DNA of 64,000 nucleotides. It comes from Saccharomonospora cyanea NA-134 (GTDB lineage: Bacteria > Actinomycetota > Actinomycetes > Mycobacteriales > Pseudonocardiaceae). The notes under the pieces were generated by a model. That model was not told the origin of the DNA. It saw only the letters and a list, made by a program, of their open reading frames with translations, and did not search any database. Shown here one piece after another: positions 56,875 to 63,689 of the stretch. Both the position numbers and the translations under genes were made by a program. The stretch lies in contig NZ_CM001440.1 in assembly GCF_000244975.1 (NCBI RefSeq), forward strand, positions 4,510,325 to 4,574,324. The letters run 5' to 3'. Position 1 is the stretch's first letter. Every line of letters begins with the position of its first letter.

Positions 56875-58202
56875 CGGGTGTGCTCCTTTCGGTATTTGTG
56901 TTGGCGTTGGGTGCGGAGTCGTTCGGCGATGCCGAGGGCGAGTTCGCGTTCGGCGTCGTTGCGGTAGCCGGAGCCGGTGAACGCCCAGTCGTTGACCACC
57001 AGCACGCCCTCGGGGTCGAGGCCGAGCCGATCGAGGGCTTCGGCCAGGCGGAAGGCGCGTCGGTCGGCGCGAATCTGCTTGAAGGTGGTGGAGTAGGCGC
57101 GACTCTTGGTGAGGAAGTGGCCGCGGAAGCCGAGCATGTGCGCCCACCTGCGTAGGTTCAGCTCCGCGTAGACCTTCAGGCCGCCGAGCTCCCAGCAGGT
57201 GCGGATCATGCGCCGGTGGTGCTCGGAGATGCGCAGGTGGTCGATGTCGAGCTCGGAGCGGAGGGGGCGGTCGGCGCCGTCGACGGTGCCGGTGCCTTTG
57301 GTGGCGTACTTGGCGATATAGCCCGCCAACGCCCGTTCCCCGATCCCCTCACTGTCTTCGGCGTCGTTGTGTTCGACGGGGCGGATGTCGAGCTGATCAC
57401 CCCACATCAGCGGCAGCCGGGAACCGTCTGGACGGATGGTGGTCACGACCACGCCCCCGGCCGCGGCGGTGATGGCGTCGGCAAGCATGCTCGTGGTGGC
57501 CCAGGACGGAGCCCGGTCGGTGGGACCGTCCGACCCGTCGACGCGGACCAGGGCGTGGAAGTGCACGAGCCCGCGCCGTTGGTACTCGGCGACCTTGCTG
57601 TACGAGAGCCGGGCATGGTCGGCGAAGTCCCGGACCCGTAGCCCGGCGCGGGCGGCGAGCTCACGCCGCAAACGCACGGTGAAGCGGTGCCAGAGCTTTC
57701 CGGCGTGGGCTTGCCAGAGCACCGCGGCTTCGTAGTCGTAAGCGCCGGGGTCGAGGGGGGTGCCGAGGCGGGGGTCGTCCTCGCGGTGGTGGGACTGGCC
57801 GCAGCCGCAGGGCATCACCCGACCCCGACGCGACACCCGCCGGGTATGGACCTTGCCGAAGGAGGGGGCGGTGAGGGTGACGAACACCCGAGGATGCTCG
57901 GTCACGGCCTCGGGAACGCCTTTGTCGCCGCCGCACAGGCCCGCACGGATGAGGTGGAAGGCGTCGGCGGCGTAGCGGTCGGAGCAGGCCGGGCACACGG
58001 TTTCACGCCGGTTGCCGCACGGGGCGAAGATGCTGCCCCCGTAGTGGTGCACCACCGCCCCGGTGTCGGCGTCGCGGAGCTGGTGGGAGCCGAGCAGCCG
58101 GATCGGCCGGGCGCAGCCGTTCACGGCGGTGACTTTGTCGCGCCAGGTTTTGTAGTCGGCCGCCCGTAGTCGAGCGGCAAGACGGTCTTCCAGCGTCAGC
58201 AC
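56871..58202 (-). CDS. Replication initiator, RepSA-like HUH endonuclease
   Basis: A 443-aa rolling-circle initiator. It has an N-terminal zinc cluster (CGNRRETVCPACSDRY), the HUH motif in RGLVHFHALVRVDG and the nicking-Tyr region AGYIAKYATKGTG. AICEs use such Rep proteins to replicate in circular form. I chose the GTG at 58202, 8 nt after ggggaggg; in-frame ATGs at 58226 and 58220 overlap the upstream hairpin tail. It is coupled to xis. Confidence 0.9.
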   Translation of the reverse strand: MLTLEDRLAARLRAADYKTWRDKVTAVNGCARPIRLLGSHQLRDADTGAVVHHYGGSIFAPCGNRRETVCPACSDRYAADAFHLIRAGLCGGDKGVPEAVTEHPRVFVTLTAPSFGKVHTRRVSRRGRVMPCGCGQSHHREDDPRLGTPLDPGAYDYEAAVLWQAHAGKLWHRFTVRLRRELAARAGLRVRDFADHARLSYSKVAEYQRRGLVHFHALVRVDGSDGPTDRAPSWATTSMLADAITAAAGGVVVTTIRPDGSRLPLMWGDQLDIRPVEHNDAEDSEGIGERALAGYIAKYATKGTGTVDGADRPLRSELDIDHLRISEHHRRMIRTCWELGGLKVYAELNLRRWAHMLGFRGHFLTKSRAYSTTFKQIRADRRAFRLAEALDRLGLDPEGVLVVNDWAFTGSGYRNDAERELALGIAERLRTQRQHKYRKEHTR

Positions 58203-58231
58203 GACGCAAACCCTCCCCATGGGCATGAGAA

Positions 58232-58278
58232 AGGGCGGGGCAGCACACCGGCCGTGAACTCGATGTGTGCCCCGCCCT
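58232..58278 (-). terminator. Intergenic hairpin before rep (attenuator-like)
   Basis: On the minus strand AGGGCGGGGCACAC pairs with GTGTGC-T-GCCCCGCCCT (58232-58278, one bulge). It is followed by TTTCTCATGC and the Rep ribosome site. Its 3' flank is shared with the hairpin before the translocase gene. Confidence 0.55.
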
Positions 58279-58299
58279 GAGAGCGGACAGAGAGTCAGG

Positions 58300-59229
58300 T
58301 CAGGCGGGAACCGGGTGGTGGTTGACCGTGGTGTTCAGCTCTTCCACGAGCGCGGTCACCATCACCTCCGGCAGCGCCACCCGTTGTGTGATGTCCTCAG
58401 CGGTCACCGGGCGACCCTGTTGGTGTGTCGAGGCCGCCAGTGCGGTCACGGTCTCCCGCAACGAGCCGGGGAGCTTGCCCAGCACAGACGGGGCCTTGCG
58501 AGGCGGTGCCGACTCCGGCCGAGGCGCAGGCGACAGCACCGGTTCCGTGGCCGGTTCAACCGGGGCAGACGGTGCAGTCGGTTCGGGCTGAGCTCGTTCC
58601 GGCTCCTCTGGCGCAGCGTGGCGAGTCTCGTGCCGGTCGGCCTGGTCATAGACGGCGAGGACGATCTCGCGTTGCCGAGCCTGGATGACCGGGATGACCT
58701 CGGCGATGCCGTAGACGATGACCGGGATGATCGCGTGCACCGCCAACGAGCCGAGATTGAACCGCTCCCACTCACCACGCAGCAGCGGCGCAACCTGCGG
58801 GATGACGTTCATCGCCAGCGTGGAGGCCAGCAGCACGTGCTTCAGCCTCGACCACCACCGGTGGTCCGGGGCGACGCCGTGGGACAGGATGACCGACTCA
58901 AAGTTCAGCAGGGTGATCAGCAGCCCGGCGAACATCGGCTCCACCGTCCACGCCGCCCACCACAACGGATCAGCCGGGGTAGTGCCCTCGGAGAGGAAGG
59001 CGTGGACGCCTTCGGTGGTGTAGACGAGTCCGAGGGCGAGGAAGAACCACAACCCCGCCAGCGTCTTGCGGCCCCGCCGTTCCAGCTCGACCGCCTGCAA
59101 GTCGGGATCACGGACCAGACCGCGCAGCCGCCGAGCTTCGGAGATGCGTTTGCCGAGCTTGCGCACCCGCCGAGTCCGCCCAGCCTGCCCCGTGACCTCG
59201 CCGCGTTCGGTTTGGTCCATTGCGGACAC
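58300..59229 (-). CDS. Spd-like membrane protein (DUF2637-type)
   Basis: A 309-aa protein. A basic N-terminus (VRKLGKRISEARRLRGLV) precedes four TM segments (LWFFLALGLVYTTEGVHAFL; WWAAWTVEPMFAGLLITLLN; HVLLASTLAMNVIPQVAPLL; AVHAIIPVIVYGIAEVIPVI), as in DUF2637 plasmid-spread proteins, and a Pro-rich cytoplasmic tail (about 200-260) ending in a small winged-helix-like part (PVTAEDITQRVALPEVMV). It likely helps intramycelial spreading. The GTG at 59229 follows aaggagg; an ATG at 59220 is in frame. Confidence 0.82.
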   Translation of the reverse strand: MSAMDQTERGEVTGQAGRTRRVRKLGKRISEARRLRGLVRDPDLQAVELERRGRKTLAGLWFFLALGLVYTTEGVHAFLSEGTTPADPLWWAAWTVEPMFAGLLITLLNFESVILSHGVAPDHRWWSRLKHVLLASTLAMNVIPQVAPLLRGEWERFNLGSLAVHAIIPVIVYGIAEVIPVIQARQREIVLAVYDQADRHETRHAAPEEPERAQPEPTAPSAPVEPATEPVLSPAPRPESAPPRKAPSVLGKLPGSLRETVTALAASTHQQGRPVTAEDITQRVALPEVMVTALVEELNTTVNHHPVPA

Positions 59230-59255
59230 TGCGTGGCCCTCCTTTCGATTGTGGT

Positions 59256-59498
59256 TCAGTCGTGACGGAGCTGGGAGCGCCAGAACTCGGCGGTGCCCCG
59301 GATCTCGCGAGCGTCGTCTTGCAGCCAGCCCGCGATCTTGCTGAGCAGGTCCGCGACCTCCTCGCAGATGGCCAGCAGTCGCCGGGAGTCGTAGCCTTCG
59401 TAGGAGTGATATGCCGTCACCGCGTTGGCGTACTCGTCCATCAGGTTCTCGGCCCGATCCAGGGCGTTGATCCACAGCCCCGCGTTTGCAGTGTTCAT
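59256..59498 (-). CDS. Small helical AICE protein, function unknown
   Basis: An 80-aa protein (ANAGLWINALDRAENLMDEY, then VADLLSKIAGWLQDDAREIRG) that looks all-helical and is not membrane-bound. It is coupled to the upstream small membrane protein by a 1-bp TGATG overlap. It may be an Spd or transfer accessory factor; I cannot assign it. Confidence 0.65.
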   Translation of the reverse strand: MNTANAGLWINALDRAENLMDEYANAVTAYHSYEGYDSRRLLAICEEVADLLSKIAGWLQDDAREIRGTAEFWRSQLRHD

Positions 59499-59722
59499 CA
59501 CCGTGTCCGCCCTTCGTCGCGGTCGAACTCGCGGTGACCGAACTCGCGCAGCACCAGCGCCCCAGCCCCAGCCGCGAGCAACACCAGGCACAGCACCGTC
59601 ACGAACAGCTCCGAGACGCCCTGCGCGTGGTAGATCAGCGCCAGCACCCCCACCGCGGGCAACCCGTACTTGAGGGCCAGGCCGAGCCGCCAGAAACGAA
59701 ATCCCAAACGCCACATGATCAT
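59498..59722 (-). CDS. Small membrane protein of the AICE (SpdA/SpdC-like)
   Basis: A 74-aa protein. Two TM segments (ALKYGLPAVGVLALIYHA; LFVTVLCLVLLAAGAGALVL) are followed by a charged tail (EFGHREFDRDEGRTR). The ATG at 59722 follows gggagga. Its start overlaps the upstream gene by 4 bp. Confidence 0.7.
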   Translation of the reverse strand: MIMWRLGFRFWRLGLALKYGLPAVGVLALIYHAQGVSELFVTVLCLVLLAAGAGALVLREFGHREFDRDEGRTR

Positions 59723-60084
59723 TCCTCCCAGGCTGGTCGATGGTTGGGGCAGAACACATGCTGTTCGCTGGTCGCCACCCAACCGAAGTGGTTGCCCAAC
59801 GCATGGCACATTTCTTCCCAGGTCTCATAAACGGCCGGATTGTCATCGGGAAGCTCGGCACACTCTCCACAACGGGGCAAGAACACCGGCTCAACCGCCT
59901 CGATCACAACAGACCAAGACGTACTCTCCCGGTGTCCCCACTCCAGCGCCCGAGCTCTTCTCTCAGCTTCCAGACGGCTGCGAAACAGCGGACGATAGAG
60001 CTGAAATTCATGGTCACAATGCCACTCAACGAGCTGATAATGCGTCGTGTGCAGCACGGGTGAATAACGAACATCGAAACTCAT
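59719..60084 (-). CDS. AICE hypothetical protein with paired Cys/His
   Basis: A 121-aa protein beginning SFDVRYSPVLHTTHYQLVEW. CGEC in the middle and CPNH near the C-terminus could form a zinc site. Its AT content is higher than its neighbours. I chose the ATG at 60084 because the longer frame (to 60204) has poor composition and no ribosome site. It overlaps the small membrane protein gene. Confidence 0.6.
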   Translation of the reverse strand: MSFDVRYSPVLHTTHYQLVEWHCDHEFQLYRPLFRSRLEAERRARALEWGHRESTSWSVVIEAVEPVFLPRCGECAELPDDNPAVYETWEEMCHALGNHFGWVATSEQHVFCPNHRPAWEE

Positions 60085-60103
60085 CAATCGACATCCCCAG
60101 TTG

Positions 60104-60331
60104 TTAGGCACCGATACGGCGCACGTAGTCGAGCGCGGCAAGAATCGCGCGGAGCGCGTCGAGTGCGGCCCCGTATTCCGGGTCATCGAGAGCCTTCTCA
60201 TCACCTTCGGAGAGACCGAGACGATGTTCGACGTCCTGGCACACCAGGTAGCACCAGTTCCCCGAGGCTTCAGCTCTGGCCGCTTCCAGCAGGCGCACGA
60301 CTTCGGCGTGCGCGTCCTCGCGTCGGCTCAT
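60104..60331 (-). CDS. Small acidic AICE protein, function unknown
   Basis: A 75-aa, mostly helical protein (EDAHAEVVRLLEAARAEASG, then DEKALDDPEYGAALDALRAIL). Two Cys (NWCYLVCQ) lie mid-protein. Its ATG shares one base with the translocase stop, so it is coupled to transfer functions. Confidence 0.65.
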   Translation of the reverse strand: MSRREDAHAEVVRLLEAARAEASGNWCYLVCQDVEHRLGLSEGDEKALDDPEYGAALDALRAILAALDYVRRIGA

Positions 60332-61683
60332 CAGCTCACCGCCCGCAGGCGCGTGGTGCCACGAACGAAGTCGACGAGTTCGGTGATCTCGGTGTCGGAG
60401 ACGTAGGCCGAGCGAACACGCAGCGGAGTGCGGGTGCGCTGACGCACCACGTAGCCGATGCCCGCCGTCTCCGGAACATTCGGGATCTCGTCGGCCAGAG
60501 CGCCCCGCAGCCGCGCCCCCTCGCCGAGGGTCATGTCCACGTGCGAGGCCGAGGTGACCCGCAGGCAGACGCGAACGGTGAACAGCTCCCGCACCGGAAC
60601 CGTGTCCTTCGTCGGCTCCTGCACCAGACCGAGCATCGAATGCCCGGTGGCGCGCCCTTGCGAGCCGACCAGCGCCAACGACTTCCGCAACTCCCGCGCC
60701 GATGCGCCGTCGCCGTAAGCCAGCAGCGCACCCATCTCGTCGGCGATCAACACGTTCAACGGCGTCTCACGACAAACGGTGATCTTGCGCTGCCCCTGTG
60801 CCGACAGCTCCCGCTGCGTGGCCTGCATGTCGGCGACGTACTCGCCCACCAACTCCGCACAGTCCTCGGTGGCCGTGGCGTAGCGGTGGGCGACCGGCGC
60901 CAGCGCAGCGAACTCCATCTGCTTGGGATCGCAGATCCACAACCGCACCAGCCCATCCCGCAACGCGGGCGCCATGCCTCGCAGCAGGCTCGCCGGGATC
61001 GAGTTCTTGCCCGCCCCGGTCGCCCCAGCGATGAACACGTGCTGTCCCAGCGGGCCGAGACGGAACTCGTTGCCGTACTCGTCCTCACCGACGTAGATGT
61101 CGGTGAAGTCCACCGCGTCCACCGTCTCGGGCATCTCCGGGGCGTCGATGACCTCGGTGAACGGCTCCGAGCGTTGCACGATCAGCGCGATCACCATCGG
61201 CTTGACCCGTTCAACGGCCACCCGCTGCGCCTTCAGCGCCTCGGTCAGCTCCGGAAGTTTGGCCTCGAAGTGCCGCAAGTGCTGGCCCTTGACCAGCTTG
61301 ACGAACAACGTCTCCACGTGCGGCGAAGCCGAGCGGACCCGCAGCAGCCGCGGGAACAACTCCTCACCGGTCTTGCGGTGAGTACTCGACAGCTCACAGG
61401 CCCTCACAATGTCGCGCCACCGCGGGCCGACATATCGGACCCACCGCCGCCGCCACGCCCGCAAATGAGGGGCGGCATACCGGTCGAAGGTGTCCGGGTG
61501 CGCGCGATACCACCCCGCCAGTCCCAGCGCCGCCGCACCCGTGATGCCGCCTGTGGTGCTCCAGCCCAACTCCATCCCCGAGGCGGTGACCGCGCCCGGG
61601 GCGAGCACGCTGCCCGGATGCCGGGCCAGCCACAACGCCGCCTGAAACTCCCTGCCCCGTCGCCGGGTCGATGTCCTCGACAT
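60331..61683 (-). CDS. FtsK/SpoIIIE-type conjugal DNA translocase (Tra)
   Basis: A 450-aa double-stranded DNA pump, the single essential transfer protein of AICEs (TraSA/TraB type). An N-terminal hydrophobic region (GWSTTGGITGAAALGLAGWY) precedes the motor: Walker A AGATGAGKNSIPASLLRG and Walker B LNVLIADEMGALLAYG. I chose the ATG at 61683 downstream of ggaggg; an ATG at 61722 lies in the hairpin tail. The C-terminal part ends in a winged-helix-like stretch that may read TRS repeats. Confidence 0.88.
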   Translation of the reverse strand: MSRTSTRRRGREFQAALWLARHPGSVLAPGAVTASGMELGWSTTGGITGAAALGLAGWYRAHPDTFDRYAAPHLRAWRRRWVRYVGPRWRDIVRACELSSTHRKTGEELFPRLLRVRSASPHVETLFVKLVKGQHLRHFEAKLPELTEALKAQRVAVERVKPMVIALIVQRSEPFTEVIDAPEMPETVDAVDFTDIYVGEDEYGNEFRLGPLGQHVFIAGATGAGKNSIPASLLRGMAPALRDGLVRLWICDPKQMEFAALAPVAHRYATATEDCAELVGEYVADMQATQRELSAQGQRKITVCRETPLNVLIADEMGALLAYGDGASARELRKSLALVGSQGRATGHSMLGLVQEPTKDTVPVRELFTVRVCLRVTSASHVDMTLGEGARLRGALADEIPNVPETAGIGYVVRQRTRTPLRVRSAYVSDTEITELVDFVRGTTRLRAVS

Positions 61684-61707
61684 CCGTGCTATCCCTCCGC
61701 ATGAGAA

Positions 61708-61754
61708 AGGGCCGGCCCTCACCCCCTGCTGCAGCAGGAGAGAAGGCCGGCCCT
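61708..61754 (-). terminator. Intergenic hairpin before the translocase gene (attenuator-like)
   Basis: AGGGCCGGCC (61745-61754 on minus) pairs with GGCCGGCCCT (61708-61717), with an inner CTGCTGCAGCAG palindrome. It is followed by TTTCTCATGC and the ribosome site GGAGGG. It shares 13 bp of 3' flank with the hairpin before rep. Confidence 0.55.
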
Positions 61755-61778
61755 GTGCCGATCAGTTCGTGAAAGCGG

Positions 61779-61964
61779 TCAGTCCCGCAGCGCCCCACGG
61801 GAGTCCGACAGCGCGACCGTCAACGTCGCCACCGCCCGCGCCGTGGCGTCATGAGCGCCCTTGAAGCCCTCACGCCGCACCGGCATTCCGCGCATCGAGT
61901 CCTTGAGCTGCCGCATCGCGGCGTCGACGTTCTCCAGCGCCCGGTCCAGTTGATGCCCTGCCAT
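61779..61964 (-). CDS. Small helical AICE protein, function unknown
   Basis: A 61-aa protein (HQLDRALENVDAAMRQLKDS, then GAHDATARAVATLTVALSDS), predicted all-helical. The ATG follows ggaggg. It lies 3 bp after the next upstream gene. Proteins of this kind are common in AICEs, but the function is unknown. Confidence 0.6.
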   Translation of the reverse strand: MAGHQLDRALENVDAAMRQLKDSMRGMPVRREGFKGAHDATARAVATLTVALSDSRGALRD

Positions 61965-61967
61965 CGC

Positions 61968-62237
61968 TCACACCCTCCAGTCCCGCGAGACGAGTTCGGC
62001 CTCGTACTTCTTCGCCTTCGCCCGCAACCGCCCCAGCTCGTCGACGGCCTTGCGGCGGTAGCCCTTCAACTCGTCCTGCGTGGCCGCCACCGACCACGCC
62101 CCGTCCTCGGCCTTGTTGTCGTCGATGCGGTCGATGAACTTGTCCAACTCCTCCAGCGCCTCGACCACCATGTCCATGGCCGACACGAACGTGGCGTACT
62201 TTTGCTGTGCACGCCGATTCAACGCCTCGATCTGCAT
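61968..62237 (-). CDS. Small coiled-coil AICE protein, function unknown
   Basis: An 89-aa charged helical protein (MQIEALNRRAQQKYATFVSA, ending RLRAKAKKYEAELVSRDWRV). I chose the ATG at 62237 (ggggtg upstream). No membrane segment. It is likely co-transcribed with the next small gene. Confidence 0.6.
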   Translation of the reverse strand: MQIEALNRRAQQKYATFVSAMDMVVEALEELDKFIDRIDDNKAEDGAWSVAATQDELKGYRRKAVDELGRLRAKAKKYEAELVSRDWRV

Positions 62238-62265
62238 ACCATCACCCCATTTCCGCGAATTTCCA

Positions 62266-62406
62266 CTACTGGACATGCGATCGCATCAGCGACCGCACGA
62301 CGAGGTTGATTTCGAACACCACGAGCGCGGCCCCCACCAGCGGAACCACCGCCACCAACGCAGCGGTCAGCACCACCAGCACCGCACCCACTAGCAGGCG
62401 ATCCAT
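62266..62406 (-). CDS. Very small membrane protein (46 aa)
   Basis: MDRLLVGAVLVVLTAALVAV is followed by VPLVGAALVVFEINLVVRSL, giving one long or two short TM helices. The reading frame is closed by TAG at 62266-62268. A GC-rich ribosome-site-like stretch (gggcggggg) is upstream. It fits the pattern of SpdC-type small membrane proteins. Confidence 0.5.
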   Translation of the reverse strand: MDRLLVGAVLVVLTAALVAVVPLVGAALVVFEINLVVRSLMRSHVQ

Positions 62407-62421
62407 CACCGAACCCCCGCC

Positions 62422-62547
62422 CTACCTCGGCGGACGCCGTAGGGGTCGATCGTGCACAACCCGCCGCCGACCATCGTGACCACCACCTTTCCGAGCGTTG
62501 TCGTCCTCGTTCTCGTCGTCTGTCGGCAACACCAACTCACGCGCCAC
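62422..62547 (-). CDS. Possible small charged protein (41 aa)
   Basis: The frame reads VARELVLPTDDENEDDNARK and ends in RRPPR. gggaggg lies about 6-8 nt upstream of the GTG; an ATG at 62553 is an alternative. The short length makes it uncertain, but composition and ribosome site favour a real gene over the overlapping frames. Confidence 0.35.
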   Translation of the reverse strand: MARELVLPTDDENEDDNARKGGGHDGRRRVVHDRPLRRPPR

Positions 62548-62614
62548 GCACATCCCTCCCGCACATTCCGTGGCAGAACATCAAGACCCCCGGAAAACAC
62601 GAACGCCGGGGGCC

Positions 62615-62638
62615 AAAATGCGCCGCCACAACGGCGCA
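62615..62638 (-). terminator. Terminator downstream of the OB-like protein gene
   Basis: TGCGCCG (62632-62638) pairs with CGGCGCA (62619-62625) on the minus strand and is followed by TTTT. A second hairpin (62587-62612) follows directly. About 115 bp separates it from the gene stop. Confidence 0.65.
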
Positions 62639-62754
62639 AAAAGGCATGGAACGGCCCACTCTGGAATTCTCAAACAACGAAATAGCGCCCCCGCCCGACT
62701 CGAACGGGCCGCCAACCCACAACCTTGGGAAGGGCAAAAACGCGACAGTCGCCC

Positions 62755-63093
62755 TCAGCCGTCCAGCGGCTTGAGACCGGCCGCACTGAAAGCGATCCCC
62801 GAGACGGTCTCGCCGCGATCGTTCTTGAATGAATACGGGTTGACCCGCGCGTCCACCAGCTCGACCAGATCGCCTTCCTCCAGACCCTCACCAGGGTCGG
62901 TGTCCAGGGTCACGCGAATCTCCTCGCCCTTCTCCCCCTTGACCTTCGCGAACAGCGACACCACGAACTTCGTCGCCCCCTCGCGGTCGGTCACCACCAC
63001 CTCGCGACCCGCGTCGTCCTTGCGCATCTTCATCGTCGGAGGCTCGACCACTCGCAGCCGATAGCCCGCCAGGTTCACCGGAATGTTCCGCAT
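62755..63093 (-). CDS. AICE OB-like small protein, possible replication/excision activator
   Basis: A 112-aa beta-rich protein (RNIPVNLAGYRLRVVEPPTM, then TKFVVSLFAKVKGEKGEEIRVTL, ending AFSAAGLKPLDG). The strand pattern resembles single-strand-binding or Pra-type AICE proteins, but I cannot assign it firmly. The start at 63093 follows aaggag. It is transcribed divergently from the GntR gene across a palindromic operator. Confidence 0.6.
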   Translation of the reverse strand: MRNIPVNLAGYRLRVVEPPTMKMRKDDAGREVVVTDREGATKFVVSLFAKVKGEKGEEIRVTLDTDPGEGLEEGDLVELVDARVNPYSFKNDRGETVSGIAFSAAGLKPLDG

Positions 63094-63116
63094 TACTACT
63101 TTCTCCTTCCCTTCAC

Positions 63117-63142
63117 TACATACCAATCTATATCAGTATGTA
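63117..63142. promoter_or_regulatory. Palindromic operator in the divergent AICE promoter region
   Basis: TACATAC-N12-GTATGTA (63117-63123 and 63136-63142) lies in a locally AT-rich stretch between the OB-like gene and the GntR gene. A KorSA-like GntR repressor is the likely binder. Confidence 0.55.
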
Positions 63143-63148
63143 TCGGTG

Positions 63149-63176
63149 TTGCACTACTCCAACCGAGTGATGTAGA
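63149..63176 (+). promoter_or_regulatory. Candidate promoter of the GntR gene
   Basis: TTGCAC (63149-63154) and TGTAGA (63171-63176) are separated by 16 bp, 33 bp before the ATG. Confidence 0.4.
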
Positions 63177-63208
63177 TCGGATTAGGTCGCGCGGGCTAGG
63201 CTCGTGCC

Positions 63209-63568
63209 ATGTCGAGCGCTATGACAGGGCTGGCCGCGTACCAGCGGGTGGCCGAGGCCATCCGGCAGGACATCAGAGCCGGTCGGCTGAAAGCCGGGGA
63301 CAAGCTACCTAGCAACCGAGGCGTCGCCGATCTGTACGACGTGTCCCTGGGGACGGCGCAGAAGGCATTGAAGGCGTTGGAGGATGAAGGGTGGGTGCTT
63401 GCCACCCCATCGGTTGGTGTGTTCGTCAGCGAGTCCATGCCCGACAAGAACGAGCGGCGCTCTGTCGACTTGAACGACGTTCGGGACGAGCTGGCGAAGT
63501 TGCGTGCGGCTGTCGAGACGCTGACGGCCCGTGTCGACTCTCTTGAAGCCCGCAGCGACCAGAATTGA
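63209..63568 (+). CDS. GntR-family regulator (KorSA-like)
   Basis: A 119-aa protein. The winged-helix domain (YQRVAEAIRQDIRAGRLKAG, LPSNRGVADLYDVSLGTAQK, GWVLATPSVGVFV) is followed by a short coiled coil (LAKLRAAVETLTARVDSL) instead of a sensor domain. pSAM2 KorSA, of the same family, represses replication and transfer. It is divergent from the OB-like gene, with an operator between. Confidence 0.85.
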   Translation: MSSAMTGLAAYQRVAEAIRQDIRAGRLKAGDKLPSNRGVADLYDVSLGTAQKALKALEDEGWVLATPSVGVFVSESMPDKNERRSVDLNDVRDELAKLRAAVETLTARVDSLEARSDQN

Positions 63569-63585
63569 TCGTTTGTCGTCGTTGC

Positions 63586-63604
63586 CATGTCTCAAGGAGA
63601 CATG
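63586..63604. repeat. Perfect 8-bp inverted repeat after the GntR gene
   Basis: CATGTCTC-AAG-GAGACATG, 18 bp after the GntR stop. It may be a terminator (no T-run) or a protein-binding site. Confidence 0.5.
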
Positions 63605-63626
63605 ACAGGAAGGCGCGAACAACAGG

Positions 63627-63659
63627 TGAGCCGGGGATGAGTCGGGGGTGAGTCACCCC
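63627..63659. repeat. Three 11-bp iterons TGAGYCGGGGN
   Basis: TGAG[C/T]CGGGG begins at 63627 and 63638, and TGAGTCACCC at 63649, at exact 11-bp spacing. The third forms GGGGTGA-G-TCACCCC (63645-63659). It sits just upstream of the XRE-like gene. Confidence 0.5.
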
Positions 63660-63689
63660 TGTTTCCCCTGGTAAAGCAATGGGGGGCTC

